A DNA stretch of 45,763 nucleotides from Saprospiraceae bacterium. Lineage in GTDB: Bacteria; Bacteroidota; Bacteroidia; Chitinophagales; Saprospiraceae. Shown here one piece after another: positions 19,925 through 27,487 of the stretch (within the stretch, counting starts at the first letter, position 1; every line of letters starts with the position of its first letter). Under the pieces are notes generated by a model. It ran no database searches, was not told the origin of the DNA, and was given only the letters and a program-made list of their open reading frames with translations. Where the stretch lies: the NCBI GenBank assembly GCA_019694255.1, contig JAIBCI010000124.1, positions 1-45,763 of the forward strand. Reading direction: 5' to 3'. A program made the translations under genes and the position numbers.

Positions 19925-20615
19925 TGGTTCTGGAATAGAGTTTGTCAATCACTGTTGATTCAATTAATTTGGAATCGTAAATCAACAAATTGCCCAGTCC
20001 GTGGGACAATTTGATCTCTGGCGTAAAAATAAAATAGGGCATGTAAAACTGAAGTCCTGCGCCGATTTCGAACTGAAAATCATGTGGCGATATTCGTACA
20101 AGTTCAAATTTTTTCTTGTCCGTACGACTGTTGCTCGCAAAGTCATAGGTGTATTTGATTCCGGATACCAGGAATACGCGCTTGTCGTGATAAGGTTCGG
20201 AAGTGAATCGCAGAAGAATCGGTACTTCACCAAAAACAGACTCGATGGTTTGGGTTTTGGGAATTCTTGATCCGCCCGAAAAATAGTCCAGTGAGCGGTT
20301 ACTGATGGCGATGGATGGCAGTATGCGGAAATCAAAATACTCACCCATTTTGAAGTTGGTCACCATGCTAAGCGTTAACCCGGATTTGCCGTTGGGATTG
20401 TTGATTGCAAAACTACCGGCTGGTGTGAGTCGCCTCGAATGTTCGATCTTAAACGTGCTGTAATTGTAGGCAAGCGTAAGGCCGTAGTAGTGGTTCTTTT
20501 TGCTCAGTCCGTCAAAATTGATATTGGTGCGCCCATGCTGACCCAACACACTGCTCTTCGCAAACAGCAAAGTGGCAAAGACAACAATTACTTCAATCCG
20601 GTGTAGATGCAACAT
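19896..20615 (-). CDS. porT: PorT, type IX secretion/gliding outer-membrane protein
   Basis: This is a 239-residue beta-barrel-type protein with a signal peptide (FATLLFAKSSVLGQ). PorT-like blocks are NYSTFKIE, SMVTNFKMGEYFDFRILPS, ESVFGEVPILLRF, FLVSGIKYTYDFAS, FQFEIGAGLQFYMPYFIF and TPEIKLSHGLGNLL. PorT (SprT) is required for T9SS export in Porphyromonas and Flavobacterium. Its position straight after ubiE is a conserved Bacteroidota arrangement as far as I recall, which supports the call. I chose the ATG at 20615, just before the signal peptide and overlapping ubiE by 28 nt, over the upstream Met at 20660. This ties the window's T9SS-tailed proteins to a functional export pathway. Confidence 0.85.
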   Translation of the reverse strand: MLHLHRIEVIVVFATLLFAKSSVLGQHGRTNINFDGLSKKNHYYGLTLAYNYSTFKIEHSRRLTPAGSFAINNPNGKSGLTLSMVTNFKMGEYFDFRILPSIAISNRSLDYFSGGSRIPKTQTIESVFGEVPILLRFTSEPYHDKRVFLVSGIKYTYDFASNSRTDKKKFELVRISPHDFQFEIGAGLQFYMPYFIFTPEIKLSHGLGNLLIYDSKLIESTVIDKLYSRTITFSLHFEG

Positions 20616-21256
20616 ATTCCTAAGCTGAGCGAATGAAAACCCGCAGAATGAAAACCGCAAGCTGTCAGACGGTCTGTGAAACGATCATAATCGGGAAACT
20701 GTTGTACAGATTCGTATAAATATTTATAAGCCTGAGCATCTTTGGAACCCCAGGATCCAATGAGCGGCAACACATTTTTGAAGTAAAATCCAAAAAGCTG
20801 TCGAAAAGGAAACCTCCTGGGTCTGGAAAACTCCAGTACGATAAGTTTGCCTCCGGGCTTCAGTACCCGGTATATTTCCTGTAATCCTTTGTCGAGGTTT
20901 TCAAAATTCCTGACACCGAAAGCGGCCATGACGGCGTCAAAACGATTGTCACCAAAAGCCAGTTGCTCCGAATCGCCCTGGATCAGCTCAATGCCTTGAA
21001 TATTCATTTTCTTCAGGCGCTGCCTGCCAATTTCCAGCATACCATCACTCAGGTCCAGGCCTGTATACTGATAATGCGGATAGCGCTTGCGGGCCTGAAT
21101 ACACATGTCACCTGTGCCCGTGGCAATGTCCAGAATATGAAGCGAATTTGAGGATGCTGGTAATTCAGCAATAGCTTTGTTGCGCCAGCGCGTATCAATT
21201 CCCAGAGACAAGACACTGTTGAGCAAATCATATGCTGGTGCGATCCGGTCGAACAT
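20588..21256 (-). CDS. ubiE: Demethylmenaquinone methyltransferase (UbiE/MenG)
   Basis: This SAM-dependent methyltransferase catalyses the last step of menaquinone synthesis. The SAM-binding motif ILDIATGTGDM, the following TGLDLSDGML, the QGDSEQLAF and AFGVRNF blocks, and VLKPGGKLIVLEFSRP are all present. The coordinates start at the first ATG, but family homology clearly continues upstream in frame: LEQVKPYAQERTGKKAQVRQ precedes MFDRIAPAYD. That extension reaches a stop at 21323-21325 without meeting ATG, GTG or TTG; only CTG codons (21322 and 21316) are available. The real start is therefore either CTG or obscured by a one-base change in the TTT run (21317-21319). It overlaps porT by 28 nt at the 3' end. 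A good promoter sits immediately upstream. Confidence 0.93.
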   Translation of the reverse strand: MFDRIAPAYDLLNSVLSLGIDTRWRNKAIAELPASSNSLHILDIATGTGDMCIQARKRYPHYQYTGLDLSDGMLEIGRQRLKKMNIQGIELIQGDSEQLAFGDNRFDAVMAAFGVRNFENLDKGLQEIYRVLKPGGKLIVLEFSRPRRFPFRQLFGFYFKNVLPLIGSWGSKDAQAYKYLYESVQQFPDYDRFTDRLTACGFHSAGFHSLSLGICCIYTGLK

Positions 21257-21333
21257 TTGGCGAACCTGCGCTTTTTTGCCGGTACGCTCCTGGGCATATG
21301 GTTTAACCTGTTCCAGAAACAGTCAATTTGCCG

Positions 21334-21360
21334 CAAAGATAGACCCTGCAGCGCTGTCAA
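21334..21360 (-). promoter_or_regulatory. Candidate promoter for ubiE-porT
   Basis: The minus strand carries TTG (21360-21358), a 16-nt spacer and TATCTTTG (21341-21334). This is a good match to the Bacteroidota -33/-7 pattern, with a spacer slightly short of the usual range. The transcript would begin near 21327, leaving almost no leader before the UbiE-homologous frame. Confidence 0.6.
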
Positions 21361-21468
21361 TAGTGTTTGTTAAATATAATGATAATTTTATTTTATAAAT
21401 GCCTCAAAATCAGCCAATAATTTATGAAAAAATGCTGTTAATCTTTATTAAATCCGGGGTCGGTTGAT

Positions 21469-21476
21469 TAACTTTG
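21469..21476 (+). promoter_or_regulatory. Candidate -7 box for gyrA
   Basis: TAACTTTG matches TAnnTTTG perfectly and lies 22 nt upstream of the gyrA ATG. The identical box precedes the metalloprotease gene at 32618. No convincing -33 element is seen. Confidence 0.5.
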
Positions 21477-21498
21477 CAGGCGATTTCGAAGCACAGGT

Positions 21499-24021
21499 AT
21501 GGCAGACTTAGACAAGATTATTCCGGTTAATATTGAGCAACAATTGCAGACCGCGTACATCGATTACTCGATGTCGGTCATCGTTGCCCGGGCCCTTCCG
21601 GATGTAAGGGATGGATTGAAGCCCGTTCACCGCCGCGTATTGTTCGGTATGCAGGAGTTAGGCATGCGTTACAATAAGCCTTACAAAAAATCAGCGAGAA
21701 TCGTGGGTGAGGTGCTGGGTAAGTATCACCCGCATGGCGACGGATCTGTGTATGATGCTATGGTTCGGATGGCGCAGGACTGGTCGATGCGATATCCTCT
21801 CATTGACGGACAGGGCAACTTTGGATCCATGGATGGTGATGCGCCTGCAGCGATGCGTTATACAGAGGCGCGTCTCGCACGAATCTCGGATGAATTACTT
21901 GGCGATATCGATAAGGAGACGGTAGATTTTCGTTTGAACTTTGACGATTCTCTGGAGGAACCGGTTGTGCTGCCGGCAAGGCTTCCGAATCTTCTCATCA
22001 ACGGATCTTCAGGTATTGCCGTCGGTATGGCTACGAATATGCTCCCGCACAACCTTCGCGAAGTGGCGGATGGCATTGTGGCTACGGTGCGAAATCCGGA
22101 GATCAGTCTTGATGAATTGATGGGTTATATTCCCGGACCGGATTTTCCAACGGGAGGTATCATTTACGGTACACAAGGTATCAGGGATGCCTATGAGACG
22201 GGTAGGGGAAGAGTAGTTGTACGCGGTCGCGCCGAAATTGATTCTTCAGGAGACCGCGAAGTCATCATCATTACGGAAGTGCCGTATCAGGTCAACAAAG
22301 CATATCTGATTGAGAAAATTGCCGAGCTGGTCAATGATGAAAAACTGACGGGAATCCATGATGTCAGAGATGAATCGGATCGAAACGGAATACGTATTGT
22401 TGTTGAGCTCAAAAAAGAAGCGATCGCCAATGTCGTGCTGAGTAATCTCTATAAGTATACTTCACTGCAGAGCAGCTATGGCGTCAATAATATCGCGCTG
22501 GTCAACGGAAGACCTCTCGTATTGAACCTTCGTAACCTGATCGATGAATTTATTAAGTTCAGGATTGAAGTCATCGTTAAGAAGACACAGTTTGAGCTCA
22601 AACAGGCAAAAGAAAGAGCACATATACTTGAAGGGTTGTTGATCGCAATTGATCATCTCGATGAAGTCATCGCGCTGATCCGCGCTTCCGCAAGTGTAGA
22701 AGATGCGCGAGACGGGCTGATGAAGACGTTTCAACTCAGCGAAATTCAGGCCAAGGCGATACTGGACATGCGCCTGCAGAAACTGACCGGATTAGAAAGG
22801 GATAAGCTTCGCGAAGAGTACCGTGAAGTCATGGAGCTGATTCACAGATTGGAAGAAATTCTGGCCAGTGAGGAAAAGCAAAAAGATATCCTGGTCAATG
22901 AACTTTTGGAAGACAAGGAAGCGTATGGAGATGAACGCAGAACAGAAATAACAACAGCGGAAGGAGAGATCAACATTGAAGATATGATCGCCAATGACGA
23001 AGTCGTGGTGACCATGTCGCATCTGGGTTATATCAAGCGCACAAAAGTGTCCGAATACCGTATTCAGGGACGAGGCGGCAGAGGCTCTACGGGAAGTAAA
23101 ACAAGAGATGAAGATTTTATTGAGCATATGTTCGTGGCCAGCAATCACAACTATCTCTTGTTGTTTACCGAATTCGGCAAATGCTACTGGCTGCGCGTTT
23201 ACGAAATTCCGGAAGCAGGCAAACAATCCTTGGGCAGAGCAATACAGAATCTTCTGAATCTCCCGCCCGGTGATAAAGTGCGCGCATACATCATTGTAGA
23301 AGATCTGAACGACAAGGAGTTTCTGGCGAATCACTTCATCGTACTCTGTACAAAAAAAGGCACCATAAAGAAAAGTTCGCTCGAGGACTTTAGTCGTCCG
23401 AGAGCAAACGGTATTATTGCCATCAGCATCAACGATGGTGATCAGCTGGTGGACGCGCGCCTGACCAATGGAAGAAGCGAGATCGTTCTCGCCAACAGAA
23501 CTGGTCGAGCGATCCGTTTTTCTGAAGATAAAGTGCGGGCCATGGGACGTTCGGCTGCCGGAGTCAGAGGAATTAGTCTCGATGAAGGCAAAGGCGATTA
23601 TGTGGTAGGCATGATATGTATTGATCCGGAAGATCGCGATGCCTCAATTCTGGTTGTATCAGAAAAAGGCAACGGCAAGCGCTCAGGACTGGATGACTAT
23701 CGCGTGACAAACCGTTCCGGGAAAGGTGTCAGGACCCTTCGCGTGACAGATAAAACAGGTATGCTCGTTGCAATCAAACTGGTCCATAGTACGGATGACC
23801 TGATGATAACGACCACCAATGGCGTTACCATCAGGATGCATTTGGATGACCTGCGTGTGATGGGACGTGCGACTCAGGGTGTAAGACTCATTCGTCTGGA
23901 CGAAGGGGATGAGATCGGAGATGTGGCCGTCGTGACAAGGGATGATGAAGATGAAGTTCAGCAGATTGTTATTGAGCCAGATGAAACAGGGTCCGTCGAA
24001 ACAGATGATTCTGAAGAATAG
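21499..24021 (+). CDS. gyrA: DNA gyrase subunit A
   Basis: This 840-residue GyrA is complete. It forms the DNA-cleaving subunit of the A2B2 gyrase that introduces negative supercoils. The catalytic tyrosine is Tyr121 in [10 protein letters not shown]. The winged-helix and tower region runs to about residue 500. The C-terminal beta-pinwheel contains a GyrA-box-like QGRGGRG, close to the canonical QRRGGKG, which supports gyrase over topoisomerase IV. The acidic tail is typical. In the quinolone-resistance region the sequence is [12 protein letters not shown], so the position equivalent to E. coli Ser83 is Gly82, while the Asp87 equivalent (Asp86) is kept. It is divergent from ubiE and has its own promoter. 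Confidence 0.98.
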   Translation: MADLDKIIPVNIEQQLQTAYIDYSMSVIVARALPDVRDGLKPVHRRVLFGMQELGMRYNKPYKKSARIVGEVLGKYHPHGDGSVYDAMVRMAQDWSMRYPLIDGQGNFGSMDGDAPAAMRYTEARLARISDELLGDIDKETVDFRLNFDDSLEEPVVLPARLPNLLINGSSGIAVGMATNMLPHNLREVADGIVATVRNPEISLDELMGYIPGPDFPTGGIIYGTQGIRDAYETGRGRVVVRGRAEIDSSGDREVIIITEVPYQVNKAYLIEKIAELVNDEKLTGIHDVRDESDRNGIRIVVELKKEAIANVVLSNLYKYTSLQSSYGVNNIALVNGRPLVLNLRNLIDEFIKFRIEVIVKKTQFELKQAKERAHILEGLLIAIDHLDEVIALIRASASVEDARDGLMKTFQLSEIQAKAILDMRLQKLTGLERDKLREEYREVMELIHRLEEILASEEKQKDILVNELLEDKEAYGDERRTEITTAEGEINIEDMIANDEVVVTMSHLGYIKRTKVSEYRIQGRGGRGSTGSKTRDEDFIEHMFVASNHNYLLLFTEFGKCYWLRVYEIPEAGKQSLGRAIQNLLNLPPGDKVRAYIIVEDLNDKEFLANHFIVLCTKKGTIKKSSLEDFSRPRANGIIAISINDGDQLVDARLTNGRSEIVLANRTGRAIRFSEDKVRAMGRSAAGVRGISLDEGKGDYVVGMICIDPEDRDASILVVSEKGNGKRSGLDDYRVTNRSGKGVRTLRVTDKTGMLVAIKLVHSTDDLMITTTNGVTIRMHLDDLRVMGRATQGVRLIRLDEGDEIGDVAVVTRDDEDEVQQIVIEPDETGSVETDDSEE

Positions 24022-24103
24022 CTTTAATGAAAAATTAACTAAATAATTTGAGCGCTTCGAAATTAAATTCGTCATATATCAGTTAGCAAGAAAAATTATT
24101 CCA

Positions 24104-25438
24104 ATGAAAAAGCATTTTATTCTCCTATTAATACTGACCTCCGGTCTGACATCCTTATGGGCACAGGATCCGCCTGAAAAAGAAGTTAAACGGGCAGATA
24201 AACTCGTGGGGCTTTACTTGCTTGATCCGAAAAGCAGCAAGGATAAACTTCTTGAGGCCAAGACGGTCATCGATGCCGCAAGTAAGGATAACACCATAGC
24301 AAATGATTACAAGACCTGGTACGTCAAAGGTAAAATATACAATGAGCTGGCTTCTGCTGATAATGCGATGATGATCGTTAATCCAAAAGCTAAACTCAGC
24401 AATCGAGGTGCAGGTCTTACAGCCTACGAATCTCTTTCCAAAGCGCTGGGACTGGCTGTTAAGTCTTATGAAAAGAAAGATGTTCTGCAGATCATGCAGG
24501 AATTGAGTCAATACCTCAATAATTTCGGAAGTTACTCCTACAACCAAGCTGCGACTTCCAAAAATCCAAACAGTGAATATTTTACAGACGCCTTCAGGAA
24601 TTTTGAGGCTGTATTGATGATTAACAAAACACTCACCGATAATGGGCAAAAAGCCATATTGCCAACACCGGAAGACGTCAACAGACAAAAGTACATTGTA
24701 GCCGTCTGTGCACAATCTGCCGCACAGGACAAAGAAGCTGCCAAATACTATGAAGAACTTGAGGCAGTTAATTTTAATGATTCGACCAATGCCGGTGCGG
24801 TGATTTATGAAGCTTTGTACACTTTTTACAATAAAAATCAGGACAGCGTCAAAGCAGAAAAATACCTGACTACAGGAAGAGCCAAATATCCTAACGAATC
24901 AAATTTGCTCTTTGCAGAAATTAACCATTACCTCAAAAAAGGAAAGCTGTCAGAGCTCATTGACAAACTGAAACTCGCTATTGCGAAAGAGCCAAATAAT
25001 ATTTCGATCTACGCCACTTTGGGTAATGTGTATGACAATCTCGCACAGAAAGAATGGGAGGCCGGTAATCTGACAAAGGGTGACGAATACCAAAAGGAAA
25101 GTGAGAAGTATTACGATGTCGTACTGGAAAAGGATCCGAACAATTCCAACGCACTTTACAGTAAGGGTGCATTGTATTACAACCGGGCTGCACAGGTATC
25201 CAAGGAAGCCAACAAATACGCAAACGACTATTCTAAGGAAGGTACCAAGAAATACAATGACAAGAAAGCAGAAATGGAAGCTTATTTTGATAAAGCTTTG
25301 CCTTTCTTCGAAAAAGCAGATAAGATTGAAGGTACTGATTTGAATACACTGATTGCGCTCAAGGAAATATATGCCAAGAAAGGCATGTTCGACAAGTCAA
25401 ATGAAGTGAAAGCACGTCTTGAGAAACTGAAAAAATAA
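24104..25438 (+). CDS. Exported tetratricopeptide-repeat protein
   Basis: This 444-residue protein has a signal peptide (MKKHFILLLILTSGLTSLWA, cleaved after AQ). Helical repeats fill the rest. Clear TPR-like units include WYVKGKIYNELA, SIYATLGNVYDNLAQKEWEAG, YDVVLEKDPNNSNALYSKGA and ALPFFEKADKIEG. It is Lys- and Glu-rich and probably a periplasmic scaffold; no enzyme motif is visible. Many Bacteroidota have such a conserved TPR lipoprotein or periplasmic protein, but I cannot assign a specific partner. It follows gyrA by 82 nt and ends just before a bidirectional terminator. Confidence 0.85.
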   Translation: MKKHFILLLILTSGLTSLWAQDPPEKEVKRADKLVGLYLLDPKSSKDKLLEAKTVIDAASKDNTIANDYKTWYVKGKIYNELASADNAMMIVNPKAKLSNRGAGLTAYESLSKALGLAVKSYEKKDVLQIMQELSQYLNNFGSYSYNQAATSKNPNSEYFTDAFRNFEAVLMINKTLTDNGQKAILPTPEDVNRQKYIVAVCAQSAAQDKEAAKYYEELEAVNFNDSTNAGAVIYEALYTFYNKNQDSVKAEKYLTTGRAKYPNESNLLFAEINHYLKKGKLSELIDKLKLAIAKEPNNISIYATLGNVYDNLAQKEWEAGNLTKGDEYQKESEKYYDVVLEKDPNNSNALYSKGALYYNRAAQVSKEANKYANDYSKEGTKKYNDKKAEMEAYFDKALPFFEKADKIEGTDLNTLIALKEIYAKKGMFDKSNEVKARLEKLKK

Positions 25439-25456
25439 AACCAGTTGTTTGGTTTT

Positions 25457-25489
25457 AAAAAAGCGGACCGAAAGGCTCCGCTTTTTTTA
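25457..25489. terminator. Bidirectional rho-independent terminator
   Basis: The stem AAGCGGA pairs with TCCGCTT around a CCGAAAGGC loop, with a T-run on the plus-strand side (CTTTTTTTATT) and an A-rich run on the other. It sits between the converging TPR gene and PDH E2 gene, so it can serve both. Confidence 0.85.
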
Positions 25490-25543
25490 TTGCTTTTGAT
25501 TCCTTACGATTTCTCTGAAAGGATAAAATGATGTAAACTTAGC

Positions 25544-26773
25544 TTACAGAATGAGTGATATGGGCTGTTCCAGCAAGCCCTTGAGTGTCTGCAAAAATTT
25601 AGCTCCAGTGGCCCCATCAACAGATCGGTGATCGCAAGACAAGGTTACTTTCATACGATGCGATATGGTAATCTGATCATTTTTGACTGCTGGTTTCTTA
25701 AGGATTGAACCTACCGCAAGAATGCAGGAATCAGGAGGGTTGATGATGGCGGTGAATTCTTCAATCTCGAACATACCAAGGTTTGATATGGTGAAGGTGT
25801 TGCCTTGCATTTCATCTAGGCCCAGTTTACGGTTTTTGGCGCGGGTTGCTTTGTCAGCGACTTCCGCATTAATCTGGCTGAGCGTCTTTTGGTCTGCAGA
25901 ACGAATAACCGGAACCACGAGACCATCTTCGATCGCTACGGCCACCCCAATATTGACATCGCCGTGATAGATCATCTTGCTGCCATACCAGGAGACATTT
26001 ACATTGGGGTTGCTCCGCAACGCGGAAGCACAGGCTTTGATGATCAGGTCGTTAAAGGAAATCTTATGCTCGGATATTTTATTAATCTGATTTCGCGCTT
26101 CGACACATTGATCCATATCAATCTCCATGGTCAGGTAGAAGTGCGGGGCACTAAACTTGCTGTCTGATAATCTTTGCGCAATAGTCTGCCGCATTTGCGA
26201 AGTAGGAACTTCGCGATCTCCTTGTGTCGATACATAACCTGGAGATGTTGATGCAGCAGTTTTTCTGGGGTTCTGCAGACTCGCTTCAACGTCTTTTTTG
26301 ATAATTCTTCCGCTTTCACCGGTTCCTTGTATCGCGCGGATGTCAATTCCGGCTTCTTTGGCCATAGACCGGGCGAGGGGTGAAGCCTTCAGACGCCCTT
26401 TTTCCATCGCGGACGAAGCAGGTGTATTGACAGGTTGATTTGAAGAAGCTGCTGGGCTTGCAGGTGTTTTATCCGTTGTTTCTGGCTTGGGAGCAAGCGC
26501 GAGGGTACCCTGGTCCAAAAGTGCTTTATAGTCTTCACCCGCCGTGCCAATGATGGCGATGATGCCGTCTACAGGTACTTCCCCTGATTCGACCGCGATG
26601 TAGAGAATGACGCCTTCCTGAAAAGCTTCCAGGTCCATCGTGGCTTTGTCCGTTTCGACTTCGGCCAGAATGTCTCCGGGTTGTACCTTATCGCCAACAT
26701 TCTTATTCCATGCACGTATCACGCCGACTTTCATCGTGTCACTGAGCCGCGGCATCCTGATTATTTCAGCCAT
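25544..26773 (-). CDS. pdhC: Pyruvate dehydrogenase E2 (dihydrolipoamide acetyltransferase)
   Basis: This 409-residue E2 has one lipoyl domain, with the lipoylated lysine at ETDKATMDL (Lys43). A Pro/Ala-rich linker follows, then a peripheral-subunit-binding domain (ASPLARSMAKEAGIDIRAIQ to SGRIIKKDVE). The catalytic domain ends in CDHRSVDGATGAKFL, with the DHRxxDG active-site motif. It transfers acetyl groups from E1 to CoA in the pyruvate dehydrogenase complex. The N-terminus (MAEIIRMPRLSDTM) is typical of the Bacteroidota pyruvate enzyme; a branched-chain E2 is a less likely alternative. E1 and E3 are not adjacent. It is convergent with the TPR gene. Confidence 0.94.
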   Translation of the reverse strand: MAEIIRMPRLSDTMKVGVIRAWNKNVGDKVQPGDILAEVETDKATMDLEAFQEGVILYIAVESGEVPVDGIIAIIGTAGEDYKALLDQGTLALAPKPETTDKTPASPAASSNQPVNTPASSAMEKGRLKASPLARSMAKEAGIDIRAIQGTGESGRIIKKDVEASLQNPRKTAASTSPGYVSTQGDREVPTSQMRQTIAQRLSDSKFSAPHFYLTMEIDMDQCVEARNQINKISEHKISFNDLIIKACASALRSNPNVNVSWYGSKMIYHGDVNIGVAVAIEDGLVVPVIRSADQKTLSQINAEVADKATRAKNRKLGLDEMQGNTFTISNLGMFEIEEFTAIINPPDSCILAVGSILKKPAVKNDQITISHRMKVTLSCDHRSVDGATGAKFLQTLKGLLEQPISLIL

Positions 26774-27487
26774 ACATTGTTTTCGAGCCGTAAAAATACT
26801 TAATAAAGGCCAATTGAAGCTTTGAAGCTGGCTAAAATACGGTCCAGACTTATCTGGTATGGATGGAAAGGGTTTGTGTATTCATGGGATTGAATGTCTG
26901 ACTTGATTCTGCTTGATGGATGAATGAATTGCATGGATTTTATAATTTGCTGCCCGGCATTTTCCCATGCTTCTATTGAAGGGGCTTCGCTGTGTTCGAT
27001 AAATTATCAGGGGTCGAATTCATACCTTCATTTGATTTCAATTCTTCAGTATCAATTGTCGTTATGTAATTTGGGTAACCTTTGTTTTCTATTCTTTTCT
27101 TGTTTGTAAAATAGCTGAATGTGCCTTGGAAAGAAGAATATTTGACTCCTGCGTTTTGTTTTAACGCCACGTTATGATGTTTTGAAATTTTCGTGAGCAT
27201 TGATTTTGAAAAACGCTGATTTGCAATTTCTTAATGCGGACTGCCGACTGCCGGCGGCGAAATCCTTATGCGTTGTAGGGGTATCGATAATTTTAGAAAA
27301 ACGTTTGTCCTGGCTGGTTTGAAGGCCAAAAGAGATTTTGACTTAGTTACCCAAAGTTTTCGTTGATTGCATACCGGTTCATGAAAATTTGCGGAGCAGT
27401 TGAGGACATGGATTATTTGTAGGCGAATTATTTTTTGTGAATGATGGATGTTATACTAATATCTTGATACTGCGCGGGTGCGATTTT
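26774..27487. other. 714-bp intergenic region with a weak open frame
   Basis: This stretch separates the E2 start from the 3' end of dnaE. A minus-strand frame (27200-26973, 75 codons, hydrophilic) has plausible composition but no recognised family, no Bacteroidota signal and no promoter, so I do not call it. At 27239-27258 there is a two-unit ACTGCCG heptamer, a possible degenerate member of the 7-bp arrays described elsewhere. No RNA gene is seen. Confidence 0.4.

Noticed and set aside
26973-27200. 75-codon minus-strand frame in the dnaE-pdhC gap
   Set aside because: The composition is plausible, but there is no family resemblance, no promoter and no signal; kept only as a remark in the intergenic entry.
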